The notes: generated from the sequence alone by a model not told the origin. Positions 1 through 6,950 are shown, counted from the first letter of the stretch. The stretch is DNA of 6,994 nucleotides from Syntrophomonadaceae bacterium (GCA_007119335.1 SKPU01000257.1:1-6994); one strand, 5' to 3'. Translations and numbers: made by a program.

Positions 1-1925
1 AAGAAGGCGATAAGCCTGAGGAAGAAGAATCGGGGGAATCAGAAGAAGCTGAGTCTGCCGGGCAGCACCGTCATTATTTCGATCAACTCATCAAAGCATA
101 CTCCCTTTTTGAACGAGATGTTGACTACGTAGTCCAGGACGGTAAGGTAACCATTGTGGATGAATTTACCGGACGCCTGATGCCCGGACGACGTTATTCC
201 GATGGTCTGCACCAGGCTATTGAAGCCAAAGAAGGGGTTGAAGTGCAGGCTGCTTCACGCACCGTAGCCTCAGTTACCTTTCAGAATTACTTTCGTTTGT
301 ATGACAAAATTGCCGGCATGACCGGGACTGCTTTAACCGAGGAAGAGGAATTTCGCAGTATTTACGGCATGGACGTGGTGGCAGTTCCGACTAACAAACC
401 ATTAATCCGTGAGGAATGGCCCGATCTGATTTACAAGACTGAAGAGGCCAAGTTCAATGCTGTCGTAGAAGCCATCAAAGATTGTCAGCAGCGGGGCCAA
501 CCGGTTTTGGTGGGCACAATCTCCGTTGAAAAATCGGAGATGCTCAGTAAAATGCTCAAAAGAGAGGGCGTGCCTCACGAGGTCCTCAATGCAGTCAACC
601 ACAACCGCGAAGCATATATTATTGCCCAGGCCGGACGCAAAGGAGCGGTGACTATTTCGACCAACATGGCTGGCCGGGGAACAGATATCATCCTTGGAGG
701 AAACCCTGAGTACTTAGTTAAGGAACAGCTGTTAAATGAATTTGGCGCTGATTATTCAGCGCTCGACGAAGAAACTAAAGATCGCTGGGAAAAACGGCAG
801 AGCGAACTGATGGAACAGGCTGTTAAAGAAACCGAAAAGCAAAGAGAAGAAGTTTTAGCTGCAGGCGGCCTGCACGTCTTAGGTACCGAGCGCCATGAAA
901 GCCGCCGCATTGATAATCAACTGCGCGGCCGTTCCGGCCGCCAGGGCGATCCCGGTTCGTCCCAATTTTTTGTTTCCCTTGAAGATGACCTGATGCGCCT
1001 TTTTGGCGGTGAAAATATAGCTAATCTGATGGAACGGTTTGGAATTGAAGAAGATGTGCCCATCGATCATTCCCTGGTCAGCAGGGGGATAGAAAATGCC
1101 CAAAGAAAAGTAGAAACCCGCAACTTTGAAATCAGGCGAAACCTGCTAGACTATGATGATGTGATGAATGAGCAACGTAAAGTTATTTATGGTCAGAGAC
1201 GCCGGGTCCTAGAAGGCGAAAACATGAAGCAGCCGATCATGGAAATGATCGAAGGGATCATCGAGCGTTTGGTCCAGGAGTATACTCTTGAAAAAGGATT
1301 TCTGGATGATGAAAATGCCCGATCGCTTCTTGAACGGGCTGAAAACCTCTTTGTCCGCAAAGGCAATATTCCGCTAAACGATCTGATCGATCAGGAAGCG
1401 AGTGATATTAAAAAACTGCTTCGCGACGAAGCTTACGATTTTTACGAAACCCGTGAAGCGGCGTTGACCCCTGAAGTGATGCGTGAAGTTGAACGAGTTG
1501 TTCTTTTGCGGACTGTAGACCGGCATTGGACGACATTCTTGAACGAAATGCAGGAGCTGCGTCGGGATATCCACACCCAGGCTTACGGACAAAGAAACCC
1601 CCTTGTCGAATACAGGCGGCAAAGCGCCGGGATGTTTGAGGATATGATCCAGCAGGTCGAAAATGATGTGGTGCGTAGTGTATACCATGTGCAGGTATCT
1701 GAGGCTCCGCAAAGGGAAGCAGTAGCCAGTGATGTGAGAGGTCAGAGGCAGCGGATGGCTGCTGTCGGTGGGGGTACCGCTTCTTTGGGACAGGCCAGAG
1801 GCAGCGCTGTTTCGGGCCAGAAGAGCAAACCCAAACCGGTTTCCGTTGATGAAAAACCAGGCCGTAACGAACCCTGTTCCTGCGGCAGTGGGAAGAAATA
1901 CAAGAAATGCTGTGGAGCGAATTAG
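1..1925 (+). CDS. secA: Protein translocase subunit SecA, 5'-truncated by the window edge
   Basis: SecA is the cytoplasmic ATPase that drives preproteins through the SecYEG channel. The frame is open from base 3 to the TAG at 1923-1925, giving 640 C-terminal residues; the true start and the first nucleotide-binding motifs (Walker A, DEAD-type box) lie upstream. A GTG at 156 is an internal valine of the conserved IVDEFTGR motif, not a start. In order one sees DEFTGRLMPGRRYSDGLHQA, MTGTA, TNMAGRGTDI (about 660-689), QLRGRSGRQGD (about 918-950, arginine fingers of the second ATPase domain), the helical scaffold (NLLDYDDVMNEQR), the helical wing region, a variable linker, and a C-terminal zinc-binding tail with CxC-x8-CC (1875-1913), which in the family binds SecB or ribosomes. 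Oddities are an acidic stretch near base 6-59 and Phe in place of the usual His in the W-x-x-H-L scaffold motif. prfB follows 20 bases later, as in Bacillus. Identification is secure. Confidence 0.98.
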   Translation, partial: EGDKPEEEESGESEEAESAGQHRHYFDQLIKAYSLFERDVDYVVQDGKVTIVDEFTGRLMPGRRYSDGLHQAIEAKEGVEVQAASRTVASVTFQNYFRLYDKIAGMTGTALTEEEEFRSIYGMDVVAVPTNKPLIREEWPDLIYKTEEAKFNAVVEAIKDCQQRGQPVLVGTISVEKSEMLSKMLKREGVPHEVLNAVNHNREAYIIAQAGRKGAVTISTNMAGRGTDIILGGNPEYLVKEQLLNEFGADYSALDEETKDRWEKRQSELMEQAVKETEKQREEVLAAGGLHVLGTERHESRRIDNQLRGRSGRQGDPGSSQFFVSLEDDLMRLFGGENIANLMERFGIEEDVPIDHSLVSRGIENAQRKVETRNFEIRRNLLDYDDVMNEQRKVIYGQRRRVLEGENMKQPIMEMIEGIIERLVQEYTLEKGFLDDENARSLLERAENLFVRKGNIPLNDLIDQEASDIKKLLRDEAYDFYETREAALTPEVMREVERVVLLRTVDRHWTTFLNEMQELRRDIHTQAYGQRNPLVEYRRQSAGMFEDMIQQVENDVVRSVYHVQVSEAPQREAVASDVRGQRQRMAAVGGGTASLGQARGSAVSGQKSKPKPVSVDEKPGRNEPCSCGSGKKYKKCCGAN

Positions 1926-1936
1926 TGATGAAAGCT

Positions 1937-1942
1937 GGTGAT
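1937..1942 (+). promoter_or_regulatory. Ribosome binding site for the prfB leader
   Basis: GGTGAT matches the 3' part of the full anti-Shine-Dalgarno complement (AAGGAGGTGATC) and lies 3 bases before the ATG at 1946. An in-frame TAA (1943-1945) directly precedes that ATG, so translation of the leader cannot begin further upstream. The match lacks the GGAGG core, so it is a modest site. Confidence 0.45.
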
Positions 1943-1945
1943 TAA

Positions 1946-3068
1946 ATGTTGAAAGCGTGTCAGGCAGAACTGAGCCTCCAAAAGAAAAGGTTTGAGGAAA
2001 TGAGGGGTTCACTTTGAATATGATAAGAAACTGCAAGAACTGCAGGAGATAGAAGCTAAGGCAAATGAACCGGGGCTGTGGGAAGACAAGAACCGGGCTC
2101 AGGAGTATTTGAAAAAACAGGGTAAATTACGAGAACAACTTCGTCCTTTGCAGGAACTGGAAAAGATGATCGAAGAAACCGAAGTTTACTTGGAGTTGGC
2201 CGTTGAAGATGAGCCTGATGAACAGGAAGCAGTCCGTGAAGCGGGCCCAATTTTGGAAAGTATAAAGAAGCGCCTTGATAAGATGGAATTGGCAACCTTA
2301 CTGAGCGGCAGCTATGATTTTAACGATGCAATATTAGCCATACATCCCGGGGCCGGTGGATTAGAATCCCAGGACTGGGCTGAAATGTTGTTGCGAATGT
2401 ATAACCGCTGGTGTGAGCAAAATGATTACCAGGTCGAACTTGTTGATTTGCTGAGTGATGATGAAGCCGGCATAAAAAGTGCGACCTTTATAGTCCGCGG
2501 GCATGCCGCTTATGGATATTTACAGGCAGAAAAAGGGGTGCACCGCTTAATCAGAATATCTCCTTATGATACGGCAAAACGCCGGCACACCTCATTTGCC
2601 TCTGTAGATGTGATCCCCGAGGTTGTAGAGGAAGAGTACGAGATTAATCCAGATGAGCTAAAGATTGATACATTTCGGGCCAGTGGAGCAGGTGGTCAGC
2701 ACGTTAATAAAACTGATTCCGCAGTGCGCATAACACATCTTCCCAGCAATACGGTGGTTACCTGTCAAAATGACCGTTCACAGCACAGTAACCGCCAGCA
2801 GGCTATGCATGTATTAAATGCAAAGCTTGCTGAAATCGCCCGCCAGGAACAGGCGGAAGAGATAGATGACGAAAGAGGTCAGCAAAGAGAAATTGCCTGG
2901 GGAAGCCAGATTCGCACCTATACTTTTCATCCTTTTACCCTGGTTAAGGATCATCGGACCGGAATAGAAGTAGGGCAGGTGGAAGCGGTGATGGACGGGA
3001 TGCTCGATCCCTTTATTGACGCCTACTTGCGCTGGAAGGCATGTGGTAAGATCCCGCTTAAGAAATAG
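1946..3068 (+). CDS. prfB: Peptide chain release factor 2, expressed by programmed +1 frameshift
   Basis: RF2 recognises UGA and UAA stop codons in the ribosomal A site and triggers hydrolysis of peptidyl-tRNA. The gene is in two frames: a 23-codon leader (ATG 1946, ending Arg-Gly-Ser-Leu at CTT 2012-2014), then TGA 2015-2017, then the +1 frame from GAA 2016 to the TAG at 3066-3068. The joined product is 373 residues, close to the roughly 365 usual for RF2. The shifted frame resumes as FEYDKKLQELQE, continuing the N-terminal helical domain. Domain 2 carries the stop-codon tripeptide at residues 205-207, here SPY (2559-2567) rather than SPF. The catalytic GGQ is at residues 249-251 (2691-2699) within RASGAGGQHVNKTDSAVRITH-like sequence, with Ala at the position that is Thr in E. 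coli K-12. WGSQIR and DHRTG near the C terminus are family hallmarks, and RF2 rather than RF1 is supported by the frameshift and the S-P-aromatic tripeptide. A naive caller would start it at TTG 2109 and lose about 54 residues. Confidence 0.97.
2003..2018 (+). promoter_or_regulatory. RF2 programmed +1 frameshift site
   Basis: The bases read AGG GGT TCA CTT TGA A. An internal Shine-Dalgarno-like AGGGG lies at the same spacing from the CTT slip codon as in E. coli prfB (AGG GGG TAT CTT TGA C). When RF2 is scarce the ribosome pauses at TGA, tRNA-Leu slips from CTT to TTT, and decoding continues at GAA (2016). When RF2 is plentiful it terminates there, so the site is an autoregulatory switch. The slip codon, stop and spacer are visible. 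The base after the stop is A, where most prfB genes have C. The mechanism is inferred from the well-studied family. Confidence 0.95.
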
Positions 3069-3071
3069 GAG
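3067..3071 (+). promoter_or_regulatory. Ribosome binding site of the YitT-family gene
   Basis: AGGAG lies 5 bases before the ATG at 3077 and shares two bases with the prfB stop codon TAG (3066-3068). This fixes the start of the downstream gene and suggests translational coupling with prfB. Confidence 0.8.
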
Positions 3072-3076
3072 ATTGC

Positions 3077-3955
3077 ATGAAAATAAGGAAGCCGCAAATT
3101 ACCATAAGCGATATAAAATTTTATGTAGTCGATTTGTTGGGAATCTTAGTGGGGGTTATAATTTTAGCGGCAGGGATGAACATGTTTATGGTTCCGAACA
3201 TGCTTGTTCCCGGCGGAGTAAGCGGGCTCAGTGTTTTTTTATATCACTTAATCGGCACCCCGATTGGGATAACTATTATACTGCTTAATATACCAATCTT
3301 TGTTGCCGGCTACTTAATTCTAGGGTCTCGTATAGTTGCTCAAAGCCTGGTGGGGACTTTTCTTTTTTCACTTGCTGTTGATATAAGCGCGCCTTTATTG
3401 CCGCAGGCCACTGATGATTTGCTTCTGGCTGCTGTTTATGGCGGGGTTGTCATGGGCATAGGCGTCGGCCTGGTTTTTCGGTTTCGCAGTTCGACCGGCG
3501 GAACTTCCCTGCTTTCTTTAATTTTGGCCAAGACTTCCGGAATCAGCCCCGGGCAGGCTTTGTTTTTTGGCGATCTCACTGTTTTAGCCCTGGCTGTCTT
3601 TATTTTCAGTAGTGAAGCGGCCATGTATTCCGCCCTTGCCCTTTTTGTCAGCATTAAGGTGGTCGATGCGATCCTGGAAGGGATCGGACTGGCCAAGCAA
3701 GCTATTATTATTACCGGCAGCGGGGCAGCGATCAATGACAGGCTGATCAGCGAACTCGGGCGGGGAGTAACCCGGATTGAGGGGCATGGTGGATACACTG
3801 GCGAAGGGCGCGAAGTTTTACTTTGCGTGGTAACCCGCCAGCAAACTGCTACCCTGAAAAATATTATCTATGAAGTGGACCCTTCAGCATTTGTGATTAT
3901 CGGCAATGCAACAGAAGTTCATGGAGAAGGGTTTAAAAAAATGCAACAAAATTAA
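3077..3955 (+). CDS. YitT-family membrane protein (DUF161/DUF2179)
   Basis: This 292-residue protein has the two-part YitT architecture. About residues 15-200 hold five or six hydrophobic segments, including the family-typical glycine-rich stretch MVPNMLVPGGVSGLS after the first membrane span and RSSTGGTSLLSLIL in the middle. About residues 210-285 form a soluble C-terminal DUF2179 domain (QAIIITGSGAAINDRLISEL, then GGYTGEGREVLLCVV and a final VIIGNATEVHGEGF). The biochemical function of the family is not established; transport or sensing roles have been suggested. The start is supported by AGGAG 5 bases upstream. It lies 8 bases after prfB and probably shares its transcript. In Bacillus subtilis a cytochrome c gene is found in this position, so the slot between prfB and ftsE appears variable. 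The family call is confident; the role is unknown. Confidence 0.92.
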   Translation: MKIRKPQITISDIKFYVVDLLGILVGVIILAAGMNMFMVPNMLVPGGVSGLSVFLYHLIGTPIGITIILLNIPIFVAGYLILGSRIVAQSLVGTFLFSLAVDISAPLLPQATDDLLLAAVYGGVVMGIGVGLVFRFRSSTGGTSLLSLILAKTSGISPGQALFFGDLTVLALAVFIFSSEAAMYSALALFVSIKVVDAILEGIGLAKQAIIITGSGAAINDRLISELGRGVTRIEGHGGYTGEGREVLLCVVTRQQTATLKNIIYEVDPSAFVIIGNATEVHGEGFKKMQQN

Positions 3956-3972
3956 ACGGTTTTAATATTTTT
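3951..3972 (+). terminator. Possible weak AT-rich hairpin terminator
   Basis: ATTAAA (3951-3956) and TTTAAT (3961-3966) form a 6-base-pair stem around a CGGT loop, followed by a run of five T (3968-3972). The stem has no G-C pairs and overlaps the YitT stop codon, so it would be weak at best. It may end part of the secA-prfB-yitT transcript, with read-through into ftsE. Confidence 0.25.
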
Positions 3973-4047
3973 ACAAATAAAGCAAACAAAATTTAATAAT
4001 AGGGCAGGATAAATTGAAAAATTGTCGAATTTATAAACCGAGCGTAA

Positions 4048-4056
4048 TGATATTAT
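4048..4056 (+). promoter_or_regulatory. Candidate extended -10 promoter for ftsE-ftsX-M23
   Basis: TGATATTAT fits the extended -10 form TGnTATAAT with one mismatch in the hexamer. No convincing -35 lies 16-18 bases upstream (AATTTA at 4028-4033), which is tolerable for an extended -10 element. Initiation would fall near 4063 and leave a leader of about 20 bases before ftsE. It lies in the only long gap in the window, where an operon boundary is expected. This is based on a motif match in AT-rich DNA only. Confidence 0.35.
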
Positions 4057-4067
4057 GTTAAGTGTTC

Positions 4068-4076
4068 AGAGGAAGG
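4068..4076 (+). promoter_or_regulatory. Ribosome binding site of ftsE
   Basis: AGAGGAAGG offers two overlapping purine-rich matches, the closer ending 7 bases before the ATG at 4084. This supports that start. Confidence 0.75.
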
Positions 4077-4083
4077 TTAGCCA

Positions 4084-4773
4084 ATGGTTGAAGCAAAAAA
4101 TTTGTGTATGAAATATGATAAAGGTAAACATAATGCCATTGAAAATATATCATTTTCTATCGGGCGCGCTGAGTTTGTTTTTTTTGTCGGATCCAGTGGA
4201 GCGGGTAAATCTACAATACTTCGGTTAATCATACGTGAAGTAAAACCGAACGATGGGTCCCTGAAAGTATTCGGTCGTGATGTAGCCCGCCTGCCCCGGC
4301 ACCGCTTGCCTTACCTGCGGCGGAATATAGGGATGGTCTTCCAGGATTTTAGGCTAATGGAGGAGCGATCGGTATACGATAATGTCGCTTTCGCGATGGT
4401 TGTAATCGGATCTTCACGTAAAGAAATCAGGCGCAGGGTCCCGCATGTTTTAAGTCTGGTCGGTTTAAAAGATAAAGCAAAATCAAAAATTATGGATCTC
4501 TCCGGTGGAGAGCAGCAGCGTGTCGGTCTGGCCAGGGCTATTGCCAATCGTCCGGCTATGATCATTGCTGATGAACCGACCGGGAATCTTGACCAGGGGA
4601 CTGCCCTTGACATTATGAACCTTTTGCGCAGTATCAATTTACGGGGAACCACGGTGCTGGTGGCTACTCACAACCGGGAAATTGTTGAACGTTTTAAAAA
4701 AAGGGTCCTCTACCTCGATAACGGTAAACTAGTCGGCGATGAACAGAAGGGGATCTATACGAATGTTCATTAG
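4084..4773 (+). CDS. ftsE: Cell division ATP-binding protein FtsE
   Basis: FtsE is the cytoplasmic ATPase of the FtsEX complex, an ABC-type system that transmits force or conformational change across the membrane to activate cell-wall hydrolases rather than moving a solute. At 229 residues it has the usual length. All ABC motifs are intact: Walker A GSSGAGKST at 36-44, Q-loop Gln87 in MVFQDFRL, signature LSGGEQQR at 139-146, Walker B MIIADE at 159-164, D-loop GNLD at 167-170, and the switch His196. MVFQDFRL is typical of FtsE. The gene has its own ribosome binding site and probably starts an operon. Its 3' end overlaps ftsX by 11 bases, which suggests coupled translation in equal amounts. Related ABC ATPases such as LolD or MacB look similar, but the adjacent ftsX settles the call. 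Confidence 0.97.
   Translation: MVEAKNLCMKYDKGKHNAIENISFSIGRAEFVFFVGSSGAGKSTILRLIIREVKPNDGSLKVFGRDVARLPRHRLPYLRRNIGMVFQDFRLMEERSVYDNVAFAMVVIGSSRKEIRRRVPHVLSLVGLKDKAKSKIMDLSGGEQQRVGLARAIANRPAMIIADEPTGNLDQGTALDIMNLLRSINLRGTTVLVATHNREIVERFKKRVLYLDNGKLVGDEQKGIYTNVH
4747..4752 (+). promoter_or_regulatory. Ribosome binding site that decides the ftsX start
   Basis: AAGGGG lies within the end of ftsE, 10 bases before ATG 4763. The alternative upstream ATG at 4739 has no Shine-Dalgarno match before it and would add eight charged residues (MNRRGSIR) not seen in typical FtsX N termini, so 4763 is preferred. Confidence 0.65.
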
Positions 4774-5650
4774 CGGTTTTGGCTATATTTTAGGTGAAAC
4801 TTTTAAAGGGCTTTACCGTAACCGGTGGATGTGTATTACTTCAACCGGTGTAGTAGCAGTTACTTTATTGATGCTCGGATTATTTATGCTGGTCAATTTA
4901 AATGTCAGCCATATAACCGAAACAGTAAAAGAGCAGGTTGAAATAGTTGTGTATATCGATGAAGATGCTGATCAGGCCACGTTGAACCAGTTACGCGATA
5001 AATTAGGCAGTCATGATCAGGTATCTGAAGTAGACTATGTATCGAGTGATGAGCATATGAGTCGTTTGCAGCGACAGTTAGGGGGTATGCTCGAAGGGTA
5101 CGACACAAATCTGGAGAACCCTTTGCTGGCATCATACGAGATAAGGACAGTGGTTCCCGAGGCAGTTGTCAGTCTGGCTGAAGAATTTGAAGAATATCCC
5201 GGTGTATCGGCGGTTTTTTACGGCCAGGGCTATGTTGAAGACTTATTTGCTTTAACCAATGTGGTGCAGGTGATTGGGCTTGGTTTAATGGCCGGCCTCT
5301 CAATAACTGCTGTTTTCCTGATATCGCATACCATTAAGTTAACGGTGATGATGAGAAAACGGGAAATTACGATTATGAAATATGTCGGTGCAACTAACTG
5401 GTTTATTCGTTGGCCGTTTATATTGGAAGGGCTTTTAATGGGTTTTGTCGGATCAATTGTGCCGATAGCTATCCTTTATTATGTGTATGAGGCAGTTATT
5501 GAGTGGGCTGTCATGAGCGAGTTTGTGTTTGTCAGCTTGCTGCCTTTAGAAATGGTTATCATTGAATTGGCCATATATCTCGTACCGCTGGGCACAGCCC
5601 TTGGTATATTAGGCAGCACATTTTCAATGGGTCGGTTTTTGCGTGTCTAA
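4763..5650 (+). CDS. ftsX: Cell division membrane protein FtsX
   Basis: FtsX is the membrane partner of FtsE; its extracellular loop holds and activates a peptidoglycan hydrolase. From ATG 4763 the product has 295 residues with the family layout: a short cytoplasmic N terminus (GYILGETFKGLYRNRW), membrane span 1 at about 24-46, a large outside domain at about 47-165, and three further spans at about 170-193, 215-240 and 262-288. The cytoplasmic loop after span 2, MMRKREITIMKYVGATNWF, is the conserved FtsX/MacB-type segment that contacts the ATPase. The outside domain contains VEIVVYIDEDAD and the following helices typical of Gram-positive FtsX. Translation probably depends on ribosomes finishing ftsE (11-base overlap). 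An alternative start at 4739 is possible but less likely. The M23 peptidase gene 42 bases downstream is the expected extracellular client. Confidence 0.96.
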   Translation: MFISGFGYILGETFKGLYRNRWMCITSTGVVAVTLLMLGLFMLVNLNVSHITETVKEQVEIVVYIDEDADQATLNQLRDKLGSHDQVSEVDYVSSDEHMSRLQRQLGGMLEGYDTNLENPLLASYEIRTVVPEAVVSLAEEFEEYPGVSAVFYGQGYVEDLFALTNVVQVIGLGLMAGLSITAVFLISHTIKLTVMMRKREITIMKYVGATNWFIRWPFILEGLLMGFVGSIVPIAILYYVYEAVIEWAVMSEFVFVSLLPLEMVIIELAIYLVPLGTALGILGSTFSMGRFLRV

Positions 5651-5677
5651 AGAGAGAAAAAGGAATTTTTTTAATCA

Positions 5678-5683
5678 GGGAGG
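5678..5683 (+). promoter_or_regulatory. Ribosome binding site of the M23 peptidase gene
   Basis: GGGAGG lies 9 bases before ATG 5693. The next in-frame ATG (5699) would be 15 bases away, so 5693 is the better start. Confidence 0.8.
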
Positions 5684-5692
5684 AAAAGAGTT

Positions 5693-6892
5693 ATGGTTAT
5701 GAAGAGATGGCTTTGGATATTCATACTCTTTTTGGCGCTTATTACCACTGCTACGGTCTGTCTACCGGTTTATGCAGTAACATCTGAAGACATTGATGAA
5801 AAACAGGAAGAGCTTGATGAAATTGAAAAGCGACAGCGTGAAGAAAGAAGTAATCTTGAGCAGCGCTTGAACCGGGAAGCTGCTTTGGAAGAAGAAGTGA
5901 AACAGCTTGAGGCTCACCTGGATGAACTGCGCGAAGAACAGAAGAAGCTGGAAGCGGAAATCGGGGTTGTGGAGCAAGAAATCAGTGTGGCTGAAGAGGA
6001 GTTAGCCGAAGCTGAAGAAGATCTTCGTGAACAGGAAGATTTGTTGAACCTCAGGTTGAAAGCGATTCAACAATATGGTGTAGTTGCTTATGTTGAAGTG
6101 CTTTTTGATTCAGCCAGCTTCTCTGATTTTTTAACTCGCCTGTATAATTTAAGTATCATAGCTTCTAATGATTTACGCCTGATCGAAGAGATCCAGGAAG
6201 AAAGAAACGTCATTCAGACCTGGAAAGATGAGCTGGAGGAAAAAAAGGCCGGTCTGGAAAACATGCACCAGCAGGTAGCTGCTAATGAAAAAGAAATGGA
6301 AAGAGCAGCAGCCGACAGAGAAATTATTCTTGGGGAACTCCAGGATGAAATTACAAAAACCCTCGGAGCTATAGCTAATCTCGAAGAGGAAGCCCAGCGG
6401 ATTGAATCCAACATTCAGGATATGATTGCCGAGCTGGAGAGTCAGTTTTCCGGAGTCGAGGGAGACCTGTACTGGCCGGTTGAATCGCCTACTTCGATTA
6501 CTTCGGGGTATGGGTGGCGAAGAGATCCGTTTAGCGGGAATCAGGCCTGGCATGGAGGCGTTGATATCGCGCCCCACCACGGAGAAGCTAACTATATTTT
6601 AGCTGCTGAACGGGGTGAGGTTATATATTCCGGATGGAACGGCGGATACGGGAATTGTATAATGATTGATCACGGTGGAGGCACAGTTACGCTCTATGCT
6701 CACATGAGCACATTAAGTGTTAAAAAGGGCGATATTGTCGAAAAAGGACAGAGGATCGCCCGGGCCGGAACTACTGGTTACAGTACCGGGGTCCATTTGC
6801 ATTTTGAAGTAAGGGAATTTAAAAAAACGCCGGTGCGCAGTTTCCCCAGTGGAAATCCCGACCACCGCTTTAACCCGATGGACTATTTTTAA
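5693..6892 (+). CDS. Secreted coiled-coil M23 murein endopeptidase (EnvC/PcsB-like client of FtsEX)
   Basis: This 399-residue exported protein probably cuts peptide cross-links in peptidoglycan. Residues 1-28 form a signal peptide (KR, a hydrophobic core, then VYA before the likely cleavage). About 30-120 and 160-260 are long Glu/Lys/Gln-rich coiled coils, separated by a hydrophobic hinge (VVAYVEVLFDSASFSDFLTR) like that in EnvC, PcsB and CwlO, the region that in the family engages FtsX. The C-terminal M23 (LytM) domain spans about 268-399. By comparison with LytM the zinc ligands are His287 and Asp291 (HGGVD) and His370 (HLHFE), and the catalytic histidines are His337 (LYAHMS) and His368. 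All are present, unlike E. coli EnvC, whose domain is degenerate and only activates amidases. It follows ftsX by 42 bases and is followed by a terminator, so it is probably the last gene of the ftsE operon. The peptidase family is clear; the exact bond cut and the FtsX interaction are inferred. Confidence 0.93.
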   Translation: MVMKRWLWIFILFLALITTATVCLPVYAVTSEDIDEKQEELDEIEKRQREERSNLEQRLNREAALEEEVKQLEAHLDELREEQKKLEAEIGVVEQEISVAEEELAEAEEDLREQEDLLNLRLKAIQQYGVVAYVEVLFDSASFSDFLTRLYNLSIIASNDLRLIEEIQEERNVIQTWKDELEEKKAGLENMHQQVAANEKEMERAAADREIILGELQDEITKTLGAIANLEEEAQRIESNIQDMIAELESQFSGVEGDLYWPVESPTSITSGYGWRRDPFSGNQAWHGGVDIAPHHGEANYILAAERGEVIYSGWNGGYGNCIMIDHGGGTVTLYAHMSTLSVKKGDIVEKGQRIARAGTTGYSTGVHLHFEVREFKKTPVRSFPSGNPDHRFNPMDYF

Positions 6893-6950
6893 AAGAATAG
6901 ACTTTTCCGAGTAAATTAACCAGGATAATTAAAAAGTTACTAAGCTTTTG

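Noticed and set aside
2015..2017. TGA interpreted as a disabling mutation or pseudogene
   Set aside because: The AGGGG spacer and CTT-TGA are the standard RF2 programmed frameshift, and both frames code for the expected protein.
1374..2036. A 220-codon open frame on the minus strand across the end of secA and the prfB leader
   Set aside because: It is antisense to well-conserved SecA coding sequence and to the prfB frameshift region, its product resembles no family I recognise, and no ribosome binding site or promoter supports it.
2109..2111. TTG as the prfB start
   Set aside because: The same frame extends upstream with clear RF2 N-terminal sequence back to the frameshift site at 2015, so this TTG is an internal leucine.
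3016..3288. A 90-codon plus-strand open frame bridging prfB and the YitT gene
   Set aside because: It overlaps both genes in another frame and has a low-complexity basic product; the YitT frame has the strong ribosome binding site and family match.
5656..5668. AAAAA-GGAA-TTTT-like hairpin between ftsX and the M23 gene
   Set aside because: The stem is only A-T pairs and a few bases long, too weak for a terminator; the genes are probably co-transcribed.
6173..6580. A 135-codon minus-strand open frame under the M23 gene
   Set aside because: It is the complement of the Glu/Lys-rich coiled coil, which by codon composition yields long Phe/Leu/Ser-rich antisense frames.
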